Shown: piece by piece, positions 45,554 through 53,496 of the stretch | How positions within the stretch are numbered: position 1 is the first letter of the stretch | Layout: each line of letters starts with the position of its first letter | NCBI RefSeq assembly: GCF_003202285.1 | Contig: NZ_MASW01000001.1 | Location: 1,426,001 to 1,490,000, forward strand | Reading direction: 5' to 3' | Length of the DNA stretch: 64,000 nucleotides | From: Prauserella muralis | GTDB taxonomy: Bacteria > Actinomycetota > Actinomycetes > Mycobacteriales > Pseudonocardiaceae | Notes under the pieces: generated by a model | The model's database searches: none | Seen by the model: the letters and a program-made list of their open reading frames with translations, nothing else | What the model was told of the DNA's origin: nothing | Translations under genes and position numbers: made by a program

Positions 45554-45616
45554 CTGAGTGCAGGACTCGCGAGCCTGAGTGCAGAACTCGCGGGCCTGAG
45601 TGCAGGACTCGCGAGG
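45554..45616 (-). repeat. Three inverted 21-bp repeats
   Basis: Three units of CTGAGTGCAGRACTCGCGRG(C) at 45554, 45575 and 45596. Each is the reverse complement of the left units except for a 3-bp block (agt in place of gac). They end 4 nt before the ABC exporter stop codon. Together with the left array they can form an extended RNA stem between two convergent genes, acting as a two-way terminator. Confidence 0.9.
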
Positions 45617-45620
45617 CGGG

Positions 45621-47399
45621 TCAGCGGTAGGCGGCGGACTGGAGGGTGTAGAGCTCCGCGTAGTGGCCCGCCCTGGCCATCAGCTCGTCGTGGGTACCGC
45701 ATTCGACGACCCGGCCCGCGTCCATGACGTAGATCCGGTCGGCGAGGCGCGTGTTGGAGAACCGGTGCGAGATGAGCAGCGCCGACCTGCCGTTCAGCAA
45801 CGCCCGCACGTCGGCGAACAGTTCGTGCTCGGCACGCGGGTCCAGCGCAGCCGCCGGCTCGTCCAGCACAACCAGCGCGGTGTCGCGGTACAGGGCCCGC
45901 GCCAGCGCCACCCGCTGCCACTGCCCACCGGAGAGGTCCGCACCCTCGTCCAGGTCCCGCCCGAGCATGGTGTCCACGCCGTCGCGCAGGTCGTCCACCG
46001 CGCCCAATACCCCGGCCCGCCGCGCGACGTCGAGCACCGCCTCGTCGGTGGGCTGCCTGCTCGCGTCGCTGATCGCGATGTTGTCGCGCAGCGTGAGCTG
46101 GTAACGCACGAAGTCCTGGAAGATCACCGTCACCGAGGCCCGCACGTCGGGCGCCGCCGCCACGGCGCCGTCCCACCGCCGCGAGCCGCTCTGCGGGTCG
46201 TACAGCCCGGCCACGATCTTGGCCAGCGTCGTCTTGCCGGAGCCGTTCTCCCCGACGAGCGCCACCACCTCGCCTGCGCCGATCTCGATGTCCACCGCGT
46301 CCACGGCGGGCCGTTCCTGCTCGGGGTAGCGGAAACTCACGTCGTGCAGCACGAGCCGCTCGGTCAGCTGCCGCTTGCGGCCCCCGGGCGCCGCGGGCGG
46401 GCCGGAGGCCACGAAACGCTCCAGGTCGGCCAGGAACGGCGCCGACTCCAGCAGCCCTCCGATCGAGGTGAACATCGTGTTGAGCTGCCCGCTGAGCAGG
46501 CGCACGGCGATGGCCGCGGCACCGGCCTCGGGCAGTCCGATCCGGCCGCGGCGCACCAGTTCCACGATGGCCAGCAGCGCGGCGGTCAGCGCCAGCGCGA
46601 CACCCACGGTGGTCAGCGCGGCGATCAGCTGGCGGCGGCGGACCTGCCCGCGCAGCGCGGTGGTCACCTGGCTGTTGAGCGTCCCGTGCCGGTCGCGCAG
46701 CGGCCCGGTGGAGCCGAACGCCCGCAGCTCGGCCGCGTAGGGCCGCTGGGTGAGCAGCTGGCGCAGGTACTGCCTGCGCCGGAACAGTGCCGTCAGCCGG
46801 TGGGCGAAGGCGAACTCGGTACGGCTGGCCCACCGCGACAGCAGCACCGCGGGAATGCCCGCCGCCAGCAGGATCGGCACCAGCAGCGGCTCCACACCGA
46901 TCAGCACGGCCGACATGGTCGCCACGCCGAGCAGCCCGCCGGTGAGCCCGAGCAGCGAAGCGGTGACCATGAACGGCCGGGTCAGCGCGTTCTGCTGGAC
47001 CCGCTCCAGCGCGGTGGCGAACCCCGTGGACTCGTAGGTCACCAGGTCGGCGCGGGCGGTCGTGTCGAGCACCCTGTCCCACACCCGCTGCGACACCCGC
47101 TCCCCGAGCAGACGGTGCTGCTGGGTCTGCAATGGGTTGATGGAGCCCGTCAGCGCGGTCATGAACGCCAGCGCGAGCAGGGCCGGGGTCAGCCCGACAG
47201 CGGCCTGCTCCGGTTCGAGCAGGGCGTCGAAGACCAGCTTGCCCGCGGCCACGACGCCGAGCGCGGCGACGGCCCCGAGGATCTGGTACACGGCCGCCAC
47301 CACGGTGCCCAGCCGGTCGGCACGAGCCACCTCCCTGGCGGCGGCGGCGATCAGCCGCGGCGTGGCGGTGGCCGCGCGCACCATCCGAACCGGACTCAC
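45621..47399 (-). CDS. Lasso peptide ABC exporter (fused permease-ATPase)
   Basis: 592 residues. Residues ~1-340 have six helices of an ABC exporter permease; then Walker A GENGSGKTT, Q-loop FQDFVRYQ, signature LSGGQWQR and Walker B LVVLDEPAAAL. It would export the mature peptide and provide self-immunity. It is transcribed toward the repeat array; start GTG lies 195 nt from the first precursor gene on the opposite strand, in a divergent regulatory region. Confidence 0.88.
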   Translation of the reverse strand: MSPVRMVRAATATPRLIAAAAREVARADRLGTVVAAVYQILGAVAALGVVAAGKLVFDALLEPEQAAVGLTPALLALAFMTALTGSINPLQTQQHRLLGERVSQRVWDRVLDTTARADLVTYESTGFATALERVQQNALTRPFMVTASLLGLTGGLLGVATMSAVLIGVEPLLVPILLAAGIPAVLLSRWASRTEFAFAHRLTALFRRRQYLRQLLTQRPYAAELRAFGSTGPLRDRHGTLNSQVTTALRGQVRRRQLIAALTTVGVALALTAALLAIVELVRRGRIGLPEAGAAAIAVRLLSGQLNTMFTSIGGLLESAPFLADLERFVASGPPAAPGGRKRQLTERLVLHDVSFRYPEQERPAVDAVDIEIGAGEVVALVGENGSGKTTLAKIVAGLYDPQSGSRRWDGAVAAAPDVRASVTVIFQDFVRYQLTLRDNIAISDASRQPTDEAVLDVARRAGVLGAVDDLRDGVDTMLGRDLDEGADLSGGQWQRVALARALYRDTALVVLDEPAAALDPRAEHELFADVRALLNGRSALLISHRFSNTRLADRIYVMDAGRVVECGTHDELMARAGHYAELYTLQSAAYR

Positions 47400-47594
47400 C
47401 AGTAGATCGTAACGTCAGCCGACCGGTTTTTCGCCGCTCGCGCAATACCCGCGTGGTACCGGTTGCGTTGCCGAATGAACACAATGCGCCAGCAAGAGTA
47501 ACGAAAGGGCGCAAAGGTACGAGCCATTGACAAGACCGTTGCGTGACGGCCGCTCGTCAAGGCTTGCCCATATTCGGCGGAAGGGGGTGAGAAA
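47400..47594. promoter_or_regulatory. Divergent intergenic region, exporter/precursor
   Basis: 195-nt non-coding stretch, more AT-rich than its surroundings, between the exporter and precursor genes. A TTGACA (47527-47532) faces the precursor genes, with no convincing -10 at the ideal distance. It ends with the ribosome-binding AAGGGGGTGA of the first precursor. No other gene is seen here. Confidence 0.45.
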
Positions 47595-47732
47595 ATGAGG
47601 AAGGTGTATGTCGCCCCTGCCGTGGACGACCTCGGATCGGTTCCCGAGCTGACGCTCGGCGAGTCCGAGGGCAGCAAGCTCGACGCGGATTTCGCGGCGG
47701 GCACGCTCTTCGGCGATCTGACCTTCTCGTAG
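47595..47732 (+). CDS. Lasso peptide precursor A1 (45 aa)
   Basis: 45-residue precursor preceded by AGGGGGTGAGAAA. The leader (residues 1-21, MRKVYVAPAVDDLGSVPELTL) has the actinobacterial lasso pattern Y5-x2-P8-x5-G14 and Thr at position 20, the penultimate leader residue. Predicted core: residues 22-45, Gly at core position 1 and Asp at core position 9 (ring GESEGSKLD), a Gly/Phe-containing tail, and C terminus FGDLTFS. The core is 24 residues with a 9-residue ring and no Cys (class II type). Same length and register as A2. Cleavage site and ring size are inference from the pattern. Confidence 0.87.
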   Translation: MRKVYVAPAVDDLGSVPELTLGESEGSKLDADFAAGTLFGDLTFS

Positions 47733-47745
47733 CCGTCCCGGGTTT

Positions 47746-47760
47746 CTTTCCCGCGGAAAG
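47746..47760 (+). other. Small hairpin between precursor genes
   Basis: CTTTCC-CGC-GGAAAG, 6-bp stem with a 3-nt loop, in the 45-nt spacer between A1 and A2. It could tune the relative amount of the second precursor or stabilise the processed A1 message; no direct evidence. Confidence 0.3.
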
Positions 47761-47777
47761 GGGAGAGGGGGTGAATT

Positions 47778-47915
47778 ATGCGCCAGCCATACGAGGCTCC
47801 GGAGATCACCGTGCTCGGTTCCGTGACGGAGTTGACCCAGGCGACGTTGTTCGGCAGCGACACGGACAACCTGACGTGGGTGTTGCCCATTTTCGGGGAC
47901 AACACGTTCTCGTGA
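47778..47915 (+). CDS. Lasso peptide precursor A2 (45 aa)
   Basis: Second 45-residue precursor, preceded by AGGGGGTGAATT. The leader MRQPYEAPEITVLGSVTELTQ shows Y5, P8, G14 and Thr20, exactly aligned with A1. Predicted core is residues 22-45, beginning with Ala (ATLFGSDTD as ring, Asp at core position 9) and a hydrophobic tail (NLTWVLPIF) ending FGDNTFS. Ala at core position 1 is less common than Gly but known in lasso peptides. An alternative start at Gly26 would put Thr at -3 and no Asp at ring positions 7-9, so is disfavoured. Confidence 0.86.
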   Translation: MRQPYEAPEITVLGSVTELTQATLFGSDTDNLTWVLPIFGDNTFS

Positions 47916-47941
47916 TGTTTCGACGATGAAGGAGGCCTGCC

Positions 47942-49081
47942 GTGGGCCTGTACACGATGGACCCGCTGGAGATCGCGGGCGGCTGGATCAACGGTTACGA
48001 TCCCGCACCCCGTCCGTCCGTCGTGGACTCCGGCCCACGGCAGGTACTCGACGCGCTCCTGCGGCGGCACCTGACCCGCTCGCCGTGCCTGGTCGCGTTC
48101 TCCGGCGGGCGGGACTCCTCCGTGCTGCTCGCGGCGGCGGTGGACGTGGCCCGCAGGGAGGGCCTTCCGCTGCCCGTGCCGGTCACGCTGGCCTACCCTG
48201 CGGCACCGGACACCGACGAGGCCGCCTGGCAGAGCCTCGTGCTCGACCACCTCGGCATCACCGAACGAATCGTGCTCACCGTGCACGACGAACACGACCC
48301 GATCGGGCCGATCACCGCGCCGCTGCTGCGCAGGCACGGACTTGTGTGGCCGCCCAACGTCGCACCGACGTGGCGGATGCTCGACCTGGCACGCGGGGGC
48401 ACGCTGCTCACGGGCGAGGGCGGCGACGAGGTGTTCGGACTCAAGCGCATCACCCCGATCACCAAGGCCCTCAAGGCGCGGGGGCGGGTCACTCCCCGCG
48501 TGTACGCCTACGCCGCGCGCTCGCTCGCCCCGGCCGCCGTGCGCCGTGCTGCCGCCCTGCGGCAACGGTACCGGCGGCCGTGGCTACGGGAACCGGTGGA
48601 GGTCGAACTGGCCCGCCGCGACGCCGCCGACATCGCCGCCTACGCGCTGCACGCCGGTACCCACGCCTGGCAGTTCACCCGCAGGCGATGCGTCCTGCGG
48701 GCGTACGAGACGGTGCGCCTGCTCGCGTCCGAACTGGACGCCGAGTACGTGCAGGCCTTCGCCGAGCCGGAACTCGTCGCCGCGGTGGCCGCCGAGGCCG
48801 GGTTCTGGGGCTGGACCGGCCGCACCGCCACGATGCGCTCGCTGTTCCGCGACCTGTTGCCGCGCGCGGTGTTCGAACGCACGACCAAGGCCGTGTTCGG
48901 CGGCGCCGTCTTCACCGAGCGCACCCGCGAGTTCGCCCGGAACTGGCAGGGTGCCGGTGTCGACGCCACCCTCGTCGACCCGGAGGCGTTGCGCGCCAAC
49001 TGGCTCTCCGACCGCCCGCACGCGCCGACGATGAGCCTGCTGCAGCAGGCGTGGCTGGCGACAACGGGGGGCCGCGGTTAA
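47942..49081 (+). CDS. Lasso macrolactam synthetase C2, truncated asparagine synthetase-like
   Basis: 379 residues starting at GTG after GAAGGAGGCCTGCC. SGGRDSS at about residues 54-60 and GEGGDEVFGLK form the ATP site of the asparagine synthetase fold; no N-terminal glutaminase domain. It is a paralogue of C1 across the full length (shared SPCLVAFSGGRDSSVLLA, NWLSDRPH-type tail and LLQQAWLAT). It is 26 nt downstream of A2, so it is probably the cyclase primarily dedicated to these precursors. Confidence 0.83.
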   Translation: MGLYTMDPLEIAGGWINGYDPAPRPSVVDSGPRQVLDALLRRHLTRSPCLVAFSGGRDSSVLLAAAVDVARREGLPLPVPVTLAYPAAPDTDEAAWQSLVLDHLGITERIVLTVHDEHDPIGPITAPLLRRHGLVWPPNVAPTWRMLDLARGGTLLTGEGGDEVFGLKRITPITKALKARGRVTPRVYAYAARSLAPAAVRRAAALRQRYRRPWLREPVEVELARRDAADIAAYALHAGTHAWQFTRRRCVLRAYETVRLLASELDAEYVQAFAEPELVAAVAAEAGFWGWTGRTATMRSLFRDLLPRAVFERTTKAVFGGAVFTERTREFARNWQGAGVDATLVDPEALRANWLSDRPHAPTMSLLQQAWLATTGGRG

Positions 49082-49121
49082 TCCGTGGACGCGTGCCGGG
49101 TGCAACGCCGATGATGGCTGC

Positions 49122-49739
49122 GTGAACGACGCGGGCGCGTCCGCCCAGGCCACGGCCGACGCCCTGGCGAAGGCCCAGGACGCCCGTGTCGTGGTGCTCG
49201 TCGAGGGGCTCAGCGACCAGATCGCACTGCAGGCACTGGCCTCGGGTCGCGACCGTGACCTCGGGGCGGAGCGGGTGGTGATCGTGCCGATGGGCGGCGC
49301 GCATGCGGTCGGGCGCTTCCTGGCACGGTTCGGTCCCCAGGGCGGCCGGGTGCGGCTCGCCGGTCTCTGCGACCTGCGGGAGGCGGAGGTCTTCGTGCGC
49401 GCGCTGGCCGCGGCCGGTGCCGGTTCCCCTCGCACCCGCGCGGACCTGGAGCGGCTCGGCTTCCACGTCTGCGTCGACGACCTCGAGGACGAGCTGATCC
49501 GCTCCGTCGGTCCCACAGCGGTGGAGGCACTGTTCGACGCGCAGGGCGATCTCGCCGCCTTCCGTTCGCTGCAGAGCCAGCCCGCCTGGCGCGGCAGGGA
49601 ACTCACGGCGCAGCTGCGGCGGTTTCTCGGCAGCGGTGCGCGGCGCAAGCTGCGTTACGCAGGCCTGCTCGTCGAGGCCGCGGTCGGCCGGGAGGCCGTG
49701 CCCCGGCCGCTCGACGCGCTGCTCGCCGCGACCCGCTGA
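49122..49739 (+). CDS. Stand-alone TOPRIM-domain protein
   Basis: 205 residues. VVVLVEGLSDQIALQAL holds the TOPRIM glutamate and VRLAGLCDLREAEVF the Asp-containing metal segment, as in OLD-family nuclease TOPRIM domains, but no ATPase domain is fused to it. GTG start at 49122. It follows C2 by 40 nt on the same strand and converges on the nucleotidyltransferase with 1 nt between stops. Its link to lasso biosynthesis is unknown; it may be an unrelated passenger. Confidence 0.68.
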   Translation: MNDAGASAQATADALAKAQDARVVVLVEGLSDQIALQALASGRDRDLGAERVVIVPMGGAHAVGRFLARFGPQGGRVRLAGLCDLREAEVFVRALAAAGAGSPRTRADLERLGFHVCVDDLEDELIRSVGPTAVEALFDAQGDLAAFRSLQSQPAWRGRELTAQLRRFLGSGARRKLRYAGLLVEAAVGREAVPRPLDALLAATR

Positions 49740-49740
49740 G

Positions 49741-50877
49741 TCAGCGGGCACCACGTCCCTTGCGGATCTCCTTGACCGCGTAGGCGAAGCGGCCCAGGGT
49801 CGAGCTGTGCCTGCCCTGCGTGTAGCGCGCGTCGGGCAGCACGAGCGCGTGCAGGTACGACGCGCGGTCCCGCCAGCGCGGCAGCACCCGCAGCGTCGCG
49901 AGCGCCTGCGCGGCAAAGGTCTTGTCCTCGTGCGTGTGCAGCGCCAGCCACTGCTCCTCCCGCCGGTCCGGCACGTAGTCCCGGGCCCAGCGGGCCAGCT
50001 CCCCGGTGCCGTCGAGGCCGAGCAGCCGGACGGTGTCGGCCACGGCGGCCGCCACCACCGCCTCGGCGCCCCAGTCGGCGGCGACGCGCCGCACGACCCC
50101 GGCGTCGGGTCCCTTGTCGACGGAGCGCAGCAGTTCCGCGATGTCGCGCAGCGAGCCGAGCCGCAGCGGCCAGTCCCCGAGCGCGGCGTGGTAGCAGGCG
50201 TGCAGGAACCGGTTCGGCCGTGACAACGCCCGCAGCGTCCGCCCGCCGACGGCGAACTCGTCGCCGCCGTCCCACAGCCGGTCGAGGTCGACGAGCACAC
50301 CCCACGGGCCGAGCACGAACGTGCGATGCAGGTCCAGCTCGTACCCGGCGGGAGGGAGCAGCGTCATGCCCTTGTCGAACCGGCGGTCGAACCCGGGGCG
50401 CGGCTCGGCGAGGGTGCGCACGAACCCGGCGTCGCCGAGCACCGCCGCCGCGTGGTCGATGTCGCCGGCGCGCACGAGCACGTCGAGGTCGTTGAACGAG
50501 CGCAGCGTGGGGTCGGGGTAGTCGAGCCGGGCCAGCGCGCTGCCCTTGAGCGCCCTGCACTCGATGCCCGCGTCCCCGAGCAGGCCGGCGACGCGGGCCA
50601 GCTCGCGCTCCAGGATCAGCACCCGCAGCTGCGCGGTGCGGTGCGTGGCCTTCGCCTGCCGTGCCTGCTCGCCGGTGACGGGCAGCGCGCCGTCGGTGAT
50701 CGCGGCGTGCAGCAGCCCGGTCACCCGGTGATCCTGGGCGGCCGCCAGCGCGCGGTGCCACGCCTGCTCGCCGAGCGGCTCGGCGGGAAACGAGGCGACG
50801 GCGCCGGGCAGCCGGTGCCGCGCGAGGGCGACCAGCGGCTTCGGGTACGCACTCGCGTCGCAGGTCCTGCGGGTCAC
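49741..50877 (-). CDS. Nucleotidyltransferase-fold protein (NTP_transf_5 type)
   Basis: 378 residues. CRALKGSALARLDYPD and SFNDLDVLVRAGD form the GS...DxD metal site of the minimal nucleotidyltransferase-like family that often accompanies lasso and capsule genes, where one member (from the pseudomycoidin system) adds hexose units to a phosphorylated lasso tail. The remaining ~200 residues are helical. GTG at 50877 was chosen, 17 nt after the methyltransferase stop; GTGs further upstream (to about 50937) would overlap that gene. Confidence 0.78.
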   Translation of the reverse strand: MTRRTCDASAYPKPLVALARHRLPGAVASFPAEPLGEQAWHRALAAAQDHRVTGLLHAAITDGALPVTGEQARQAKATHRTAQLRVLILERELARVAGLLGDAGIECRALKGSALARLDYPDPTLRSFNDLDVLVRAGDIDHAAAVLGDAGFVRTLAEPRPGFDRRFDKGMTLLPPAGYELDLHRTFVLGPWGVLVDLDRLWDGGDEFAVGGRTLRALSRPNRFLHACYHAALGDWPLRLGSLRDIAELLRSVDKGPDAGVVRRVAADWGAEAVVAAAVADTVRLLGLDGTGELARWARDYVPDRREEQWLALHTHEDKTFAAQALATLRVLPRWRDRASYLHALVLPDARYTQGRHSSTLGRFAYAVKEIRKGRGAR

Positions 50878-50893
50878 GACGGCAGCCCGCGAA

Positions 50894-51733
50894 TCAGCGG
50901 TCGAACCAGGCGACACCGGTGCCGTCACCGGGATGCCAGTGCCGGTCGGGGAACTCGTGGAAGTACAGGAACCGGCGGCCGGTCTTCTCCGCGTGCTGCA
51001 CCAGCACGTCGGTCTCCGCCGCGTTGTCGGTGAGCAGCAGCGCCGCGTCGGCGAGCCTGTCCTCCATGAGCGTGAACTCGGCGTGCTCGTGCTCGGGGCT
51101 GTGCCAGCTGTCGTGGATGAACACATCCACCGGCTCGGTCAGCGCGGGAATGGTCTCCAGCGAGTCGCCGCGGCGGATGTCCACGTAGTCGCGGTACGCG
51201 CCCTGCACCAGGTAGCCGGCGTCGGGGTTGATGTCGAGGGCGCTGAGCCGTCCCGGCCGCCCCTCACCGGCGTTGCGGCGCAGGGCGGCCGCGATCAGGC
51301 ACGAGCCGAGGCCCTTGTCGATGCCCGACTCCACCACGTGCCGCGGCTTCAGCGCGCGGACCAGCGCGTACCAGGCGATGCGGCGGCCGTAGCGCACCGT
51401 GCGGTCGGCGAGCCCGCGGCGGTTGCTCGTGGCGAGGCCCCGTTCCAGCGTCGCGCGCAGCTCGTCGTCCTGCTCCACCTCCTCCAGCCAGGCCCGGATG
51501 CGCGACACCGGCTCGCCCGTGACCGTCGCGAGGAACCACGCCAGGTGCTCGCGGTTGCGCGGCGTCAGGTCGTAGGTGAAGTTGTGGTGTTCCCGGGAGG
51601 TGACCAGCCAGCGCAGCGACGTGCCCAGCACCCGCGCGTCGTGGGTGAGCACGGCCTTGGCCCGCACGGGGAAGGCCACGACCGGCGCCAGGCGGGTGCG
51701 GGCGATCCTGCGGCTCAACGCGTTCGACTTCAC
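50894..51733 (-). CDS. Class I SAM-dependent methyltransferase
   Basis: 279 residues, starting with GTG at 51733. HVVESGIDKGLGSCLIAAAL is the glycine-rich SAM loop, ALDINPDAGYLVQG the acidic strand end and VDVFIHDSWHSPEHEH a post-motif as in the Methyltransf_24 group. N-terminal ~110 residues are a helical extension. Position just upstream of the nucleotidyltransferase suggests a shared job on the lasso peptide or a glycan; the substrate cannot be assigned. Confidence 0.75.
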   Translation of the reverse strand: MKSNALSRRIARTRLAPVVAFPVRAKAVLTHDARVLGTSLRWLVTSREHHNFTYDLTPRNREHLAWFLATVTGEPVSRIRAWLEEVEQDDELRATLERGLATSNRRGLADRTVRYGRRIAWYALVRALKPRHVVESGIDKGLGSCLIAAALRRNAGEGRPGRLSALDINPDAGYLVQGAYRDYVDIRRGDSLETIPALTEPVDVFIHDSWHSPEHEHAEFTLMEDRLADAALLLTDNAAETDVLVQHAEKTGRRFLYFHEFPDRHWHPGDGTGVAWFDR

Positions 51734-51795
51734 TGCTCGCCCATCCGTTCTGTCGTGGTGATCCGGCCTGGAAGTCGGTGCGAGGGGGCCGGTTG

Positions 51796-53496
51796 TTACC
51801 GCGTGCGGTACGTGCTGCCCTTGTCCTGCCCGAAGGTTTCCGGCCGGTTGTTGTGGGTGAACGTCGCCGGGATCGGGGGTGCGGGCGCGGTCCAGTCGGC
51901 CCAGCTGACCCGGCCGCCGCTGGCCGTGGTGGGCTGGAACCCGGCGAAGGTCCAGTCGCCGATGTAGGAGTTGCTCCGGAACACGTTGCCCTGCCGGAAC
52001 GTGGTGCGCCAGGGGATCTCGTAACCGGGGAACGGGGGATAGGTGCCGTAGCCGGCGAGCAGGCCGTTGATGCCGCAGTAGTCGGCTCCGGCGCAGCCGC
52101 GGCCGACGGCCGACTTGTCGATGCGGAACACGTTGTGCTCCACCACGTTGTTCTCGGTGGACCAGCGGCAGCGGTACTTGTCGATGTCGTCGGGTATCTC
52201 GTCCTCGACCGCGGTCTCGCACCGCGCGTCGTCGTAGAGGTCGACCTTGATCGTGCAGAACGGCGGATGGGTGTGCGCCGACGAGGAGCAGTACCGGTCG
52301 GCGCTCTCCCACAACGTCACGCCGCCCCAGTTGTTCTCGAAGTTGTTGTGGCTGATCACGGTGGGCACGGTCTTCAGCCCGTAGCCCCGCGGGCTGCCGT
52401 TCTCGGAGACGTAGATGGCCGAGATCGGGAACGGGTCGTCGCGCATCCGGAACTGCCTGCCCTCGACGATCGCGTTGCGCTGGAAGTTGTTGTAGCGGAC
52501 GCGTGCGTCGTAGCCGGTCTCCAGGAACAGCGCCTGCCCGTCGTTGCCGGAGATGTAGTTGTGCTCGATCACGAAGCCGGCGTTGTTGTTGTCCAGCCAC
52601 AACCCGACGCCGCGGTTGTCGTGCACCCAGTTGTTGGTGACGGTCACGTCGGAGTTGATCCAGAACTTCACCCCGCCGGTGCAGCCGCAGCCCTCGACCT
52701 TGTTCTCCCAGTCGTCGGTGTTGTTGCCGGTGATCTCGTTGTGGTCGAGCACGAGGCCGGACACCGGCTCGCTCTCGGTGCCGCAGCAGGCGTTGATGCC
52801 GTACTGGCCGTTGCCCGCAATGCAGTTGTAGCGATAGGTGTTGTCGGGCGCGCCCACCATGAGCCCGGCGCCGCCGTTGTCGCGGATCGTGCTGTACTCG
52901 ACGAGCCAGCCGGTGCCGTCGTTGTGGTTGACCACGCCCTCGTTCATCGGAGCCACGAAGTTGCGGATGGTCAGGTAGCGGATGGTCACGCCGCTCGCCT
53001 CGCCGGTGAAGGCGTAGCGGTTGATGCGCTTGCCGTCGAGCACGGCACCCGGCGCGCCGACGAACGTGCTGCCGTCGCCGGGGATGATCTGGCCGAACTC
53101 GTCGCGGGAGAGCGTGTGCACCCCGGGCGCGAACCAGAACGTCGTGTCCGGGGTGCGCAGCCGGGTCTCCATGCCGCTGTTGTCCCCGGCGGGCACCACC
53201 ACCGCGCCCCGTGGCGGTGTCTGCGGACCGCCGCCGAGCACCTGCTGGTTGCCGCAGACACGGGCCGGGGGCTCGGCGGGCCAGCCACCGGGGTCGGGGC
53301 GCTGCGCGGGCCGCTGGGGCTGCGCCTGCGTGGTCCGGGCGCCGCCGTTAGCGCTGTCACCCGTGCCGCCGTCACGGCCGTTGCCCGCGGCGCCGTCGAG
53401 CGCGAACACCGAACCCACGGCCGCCAGTGCCAGCACGGCGACGACGAGAACGGTCCTACGCCAGCCCAGCGCGGCGAGGATTCGCCGAAAGGCCAT
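51796..53496 (-). CDS. Secreted right-handed parallel beta-helix protein
   Basis: 566 residues. An N-terminal arginine-rich stretch and a hydrophobic helix (TVLVVAVLALAAVGSVFAL) act as signal or anchor, followed by an Ala/Gly/Pro linker and a beta-helix of short repeats rich in Asn ladders (for example VIEHNYISGNDGQALFLE, EHNVFRIDKSA). Such folds are lyases, hydrolases or epimerases on polysaccharides. ATG at 53496 is preceded by GGGAAGG and overlaps the polymerase gene by 41 nt, indicating co-transcription. Confidence 0.82.
   Translation of the reverse strand: MAFRRILAALGWRRTVLVVAVLALAAVGSVFALDGAAGNGRDGGTGDSANGGARTTQAQPQRPAQRPDPGGWPAEPPARVCGNQQVLGGGPQTPPRGAVVVPAGDNSGMETRLRTPDTTFWFAPGVHTLSRDEFGQIIPGDGSTFVGAPGAVLDGKRINRYAFTGEASGVTIRYLTIRNFVAPMNEGVVNHNDGTGWLVEYSTIRDNGGAGLMVGAPDNTYRYNCIAGNGQYGINACCGTESEPVSGLVLDHNEITGNNTDDWENKVEGCGCTGGVKFWINSDVTVTNNWVHDNRGVGLWLDNNNAGFVIEHNYISGNDGQALFLETGYDARVRYNNFQRNAIVEGRQFRMRDDPFPISAIYVSENGSPRGYGLKTVPTVISHNNFENNWGGVTLWESADRYCSSSAHTHPPFCTIKVDLYDDARCETAVEDEIPDDIDKYRCRWSTENNVVEHNVFRIDKSAVGRGCAGADYCGINGLLAGYGTYPPFPGYEIPWRTTFRQGNVFRSNSYIGDWTFAGFQPTTASGGRVSWADWTAPAPPIPATFTHNNRPETFGQDKGSTYRTR

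Noticed and set aside
45413..45616. CRISPR array from evenly spaced repeats
   Set aside because: The 21-bp units are directly adjacent without spacers, are inverted in the second half, and there are no cas genes.
47778..47915. Alternative lasso core of A2 starting at Gly26
   Set aside because: It would move Thr to the -3 position and leave no Asp or Glu at core positions 7-9, whereas the Ala22 start puts Thr at -2 and Asp at position 9 in register with A1.
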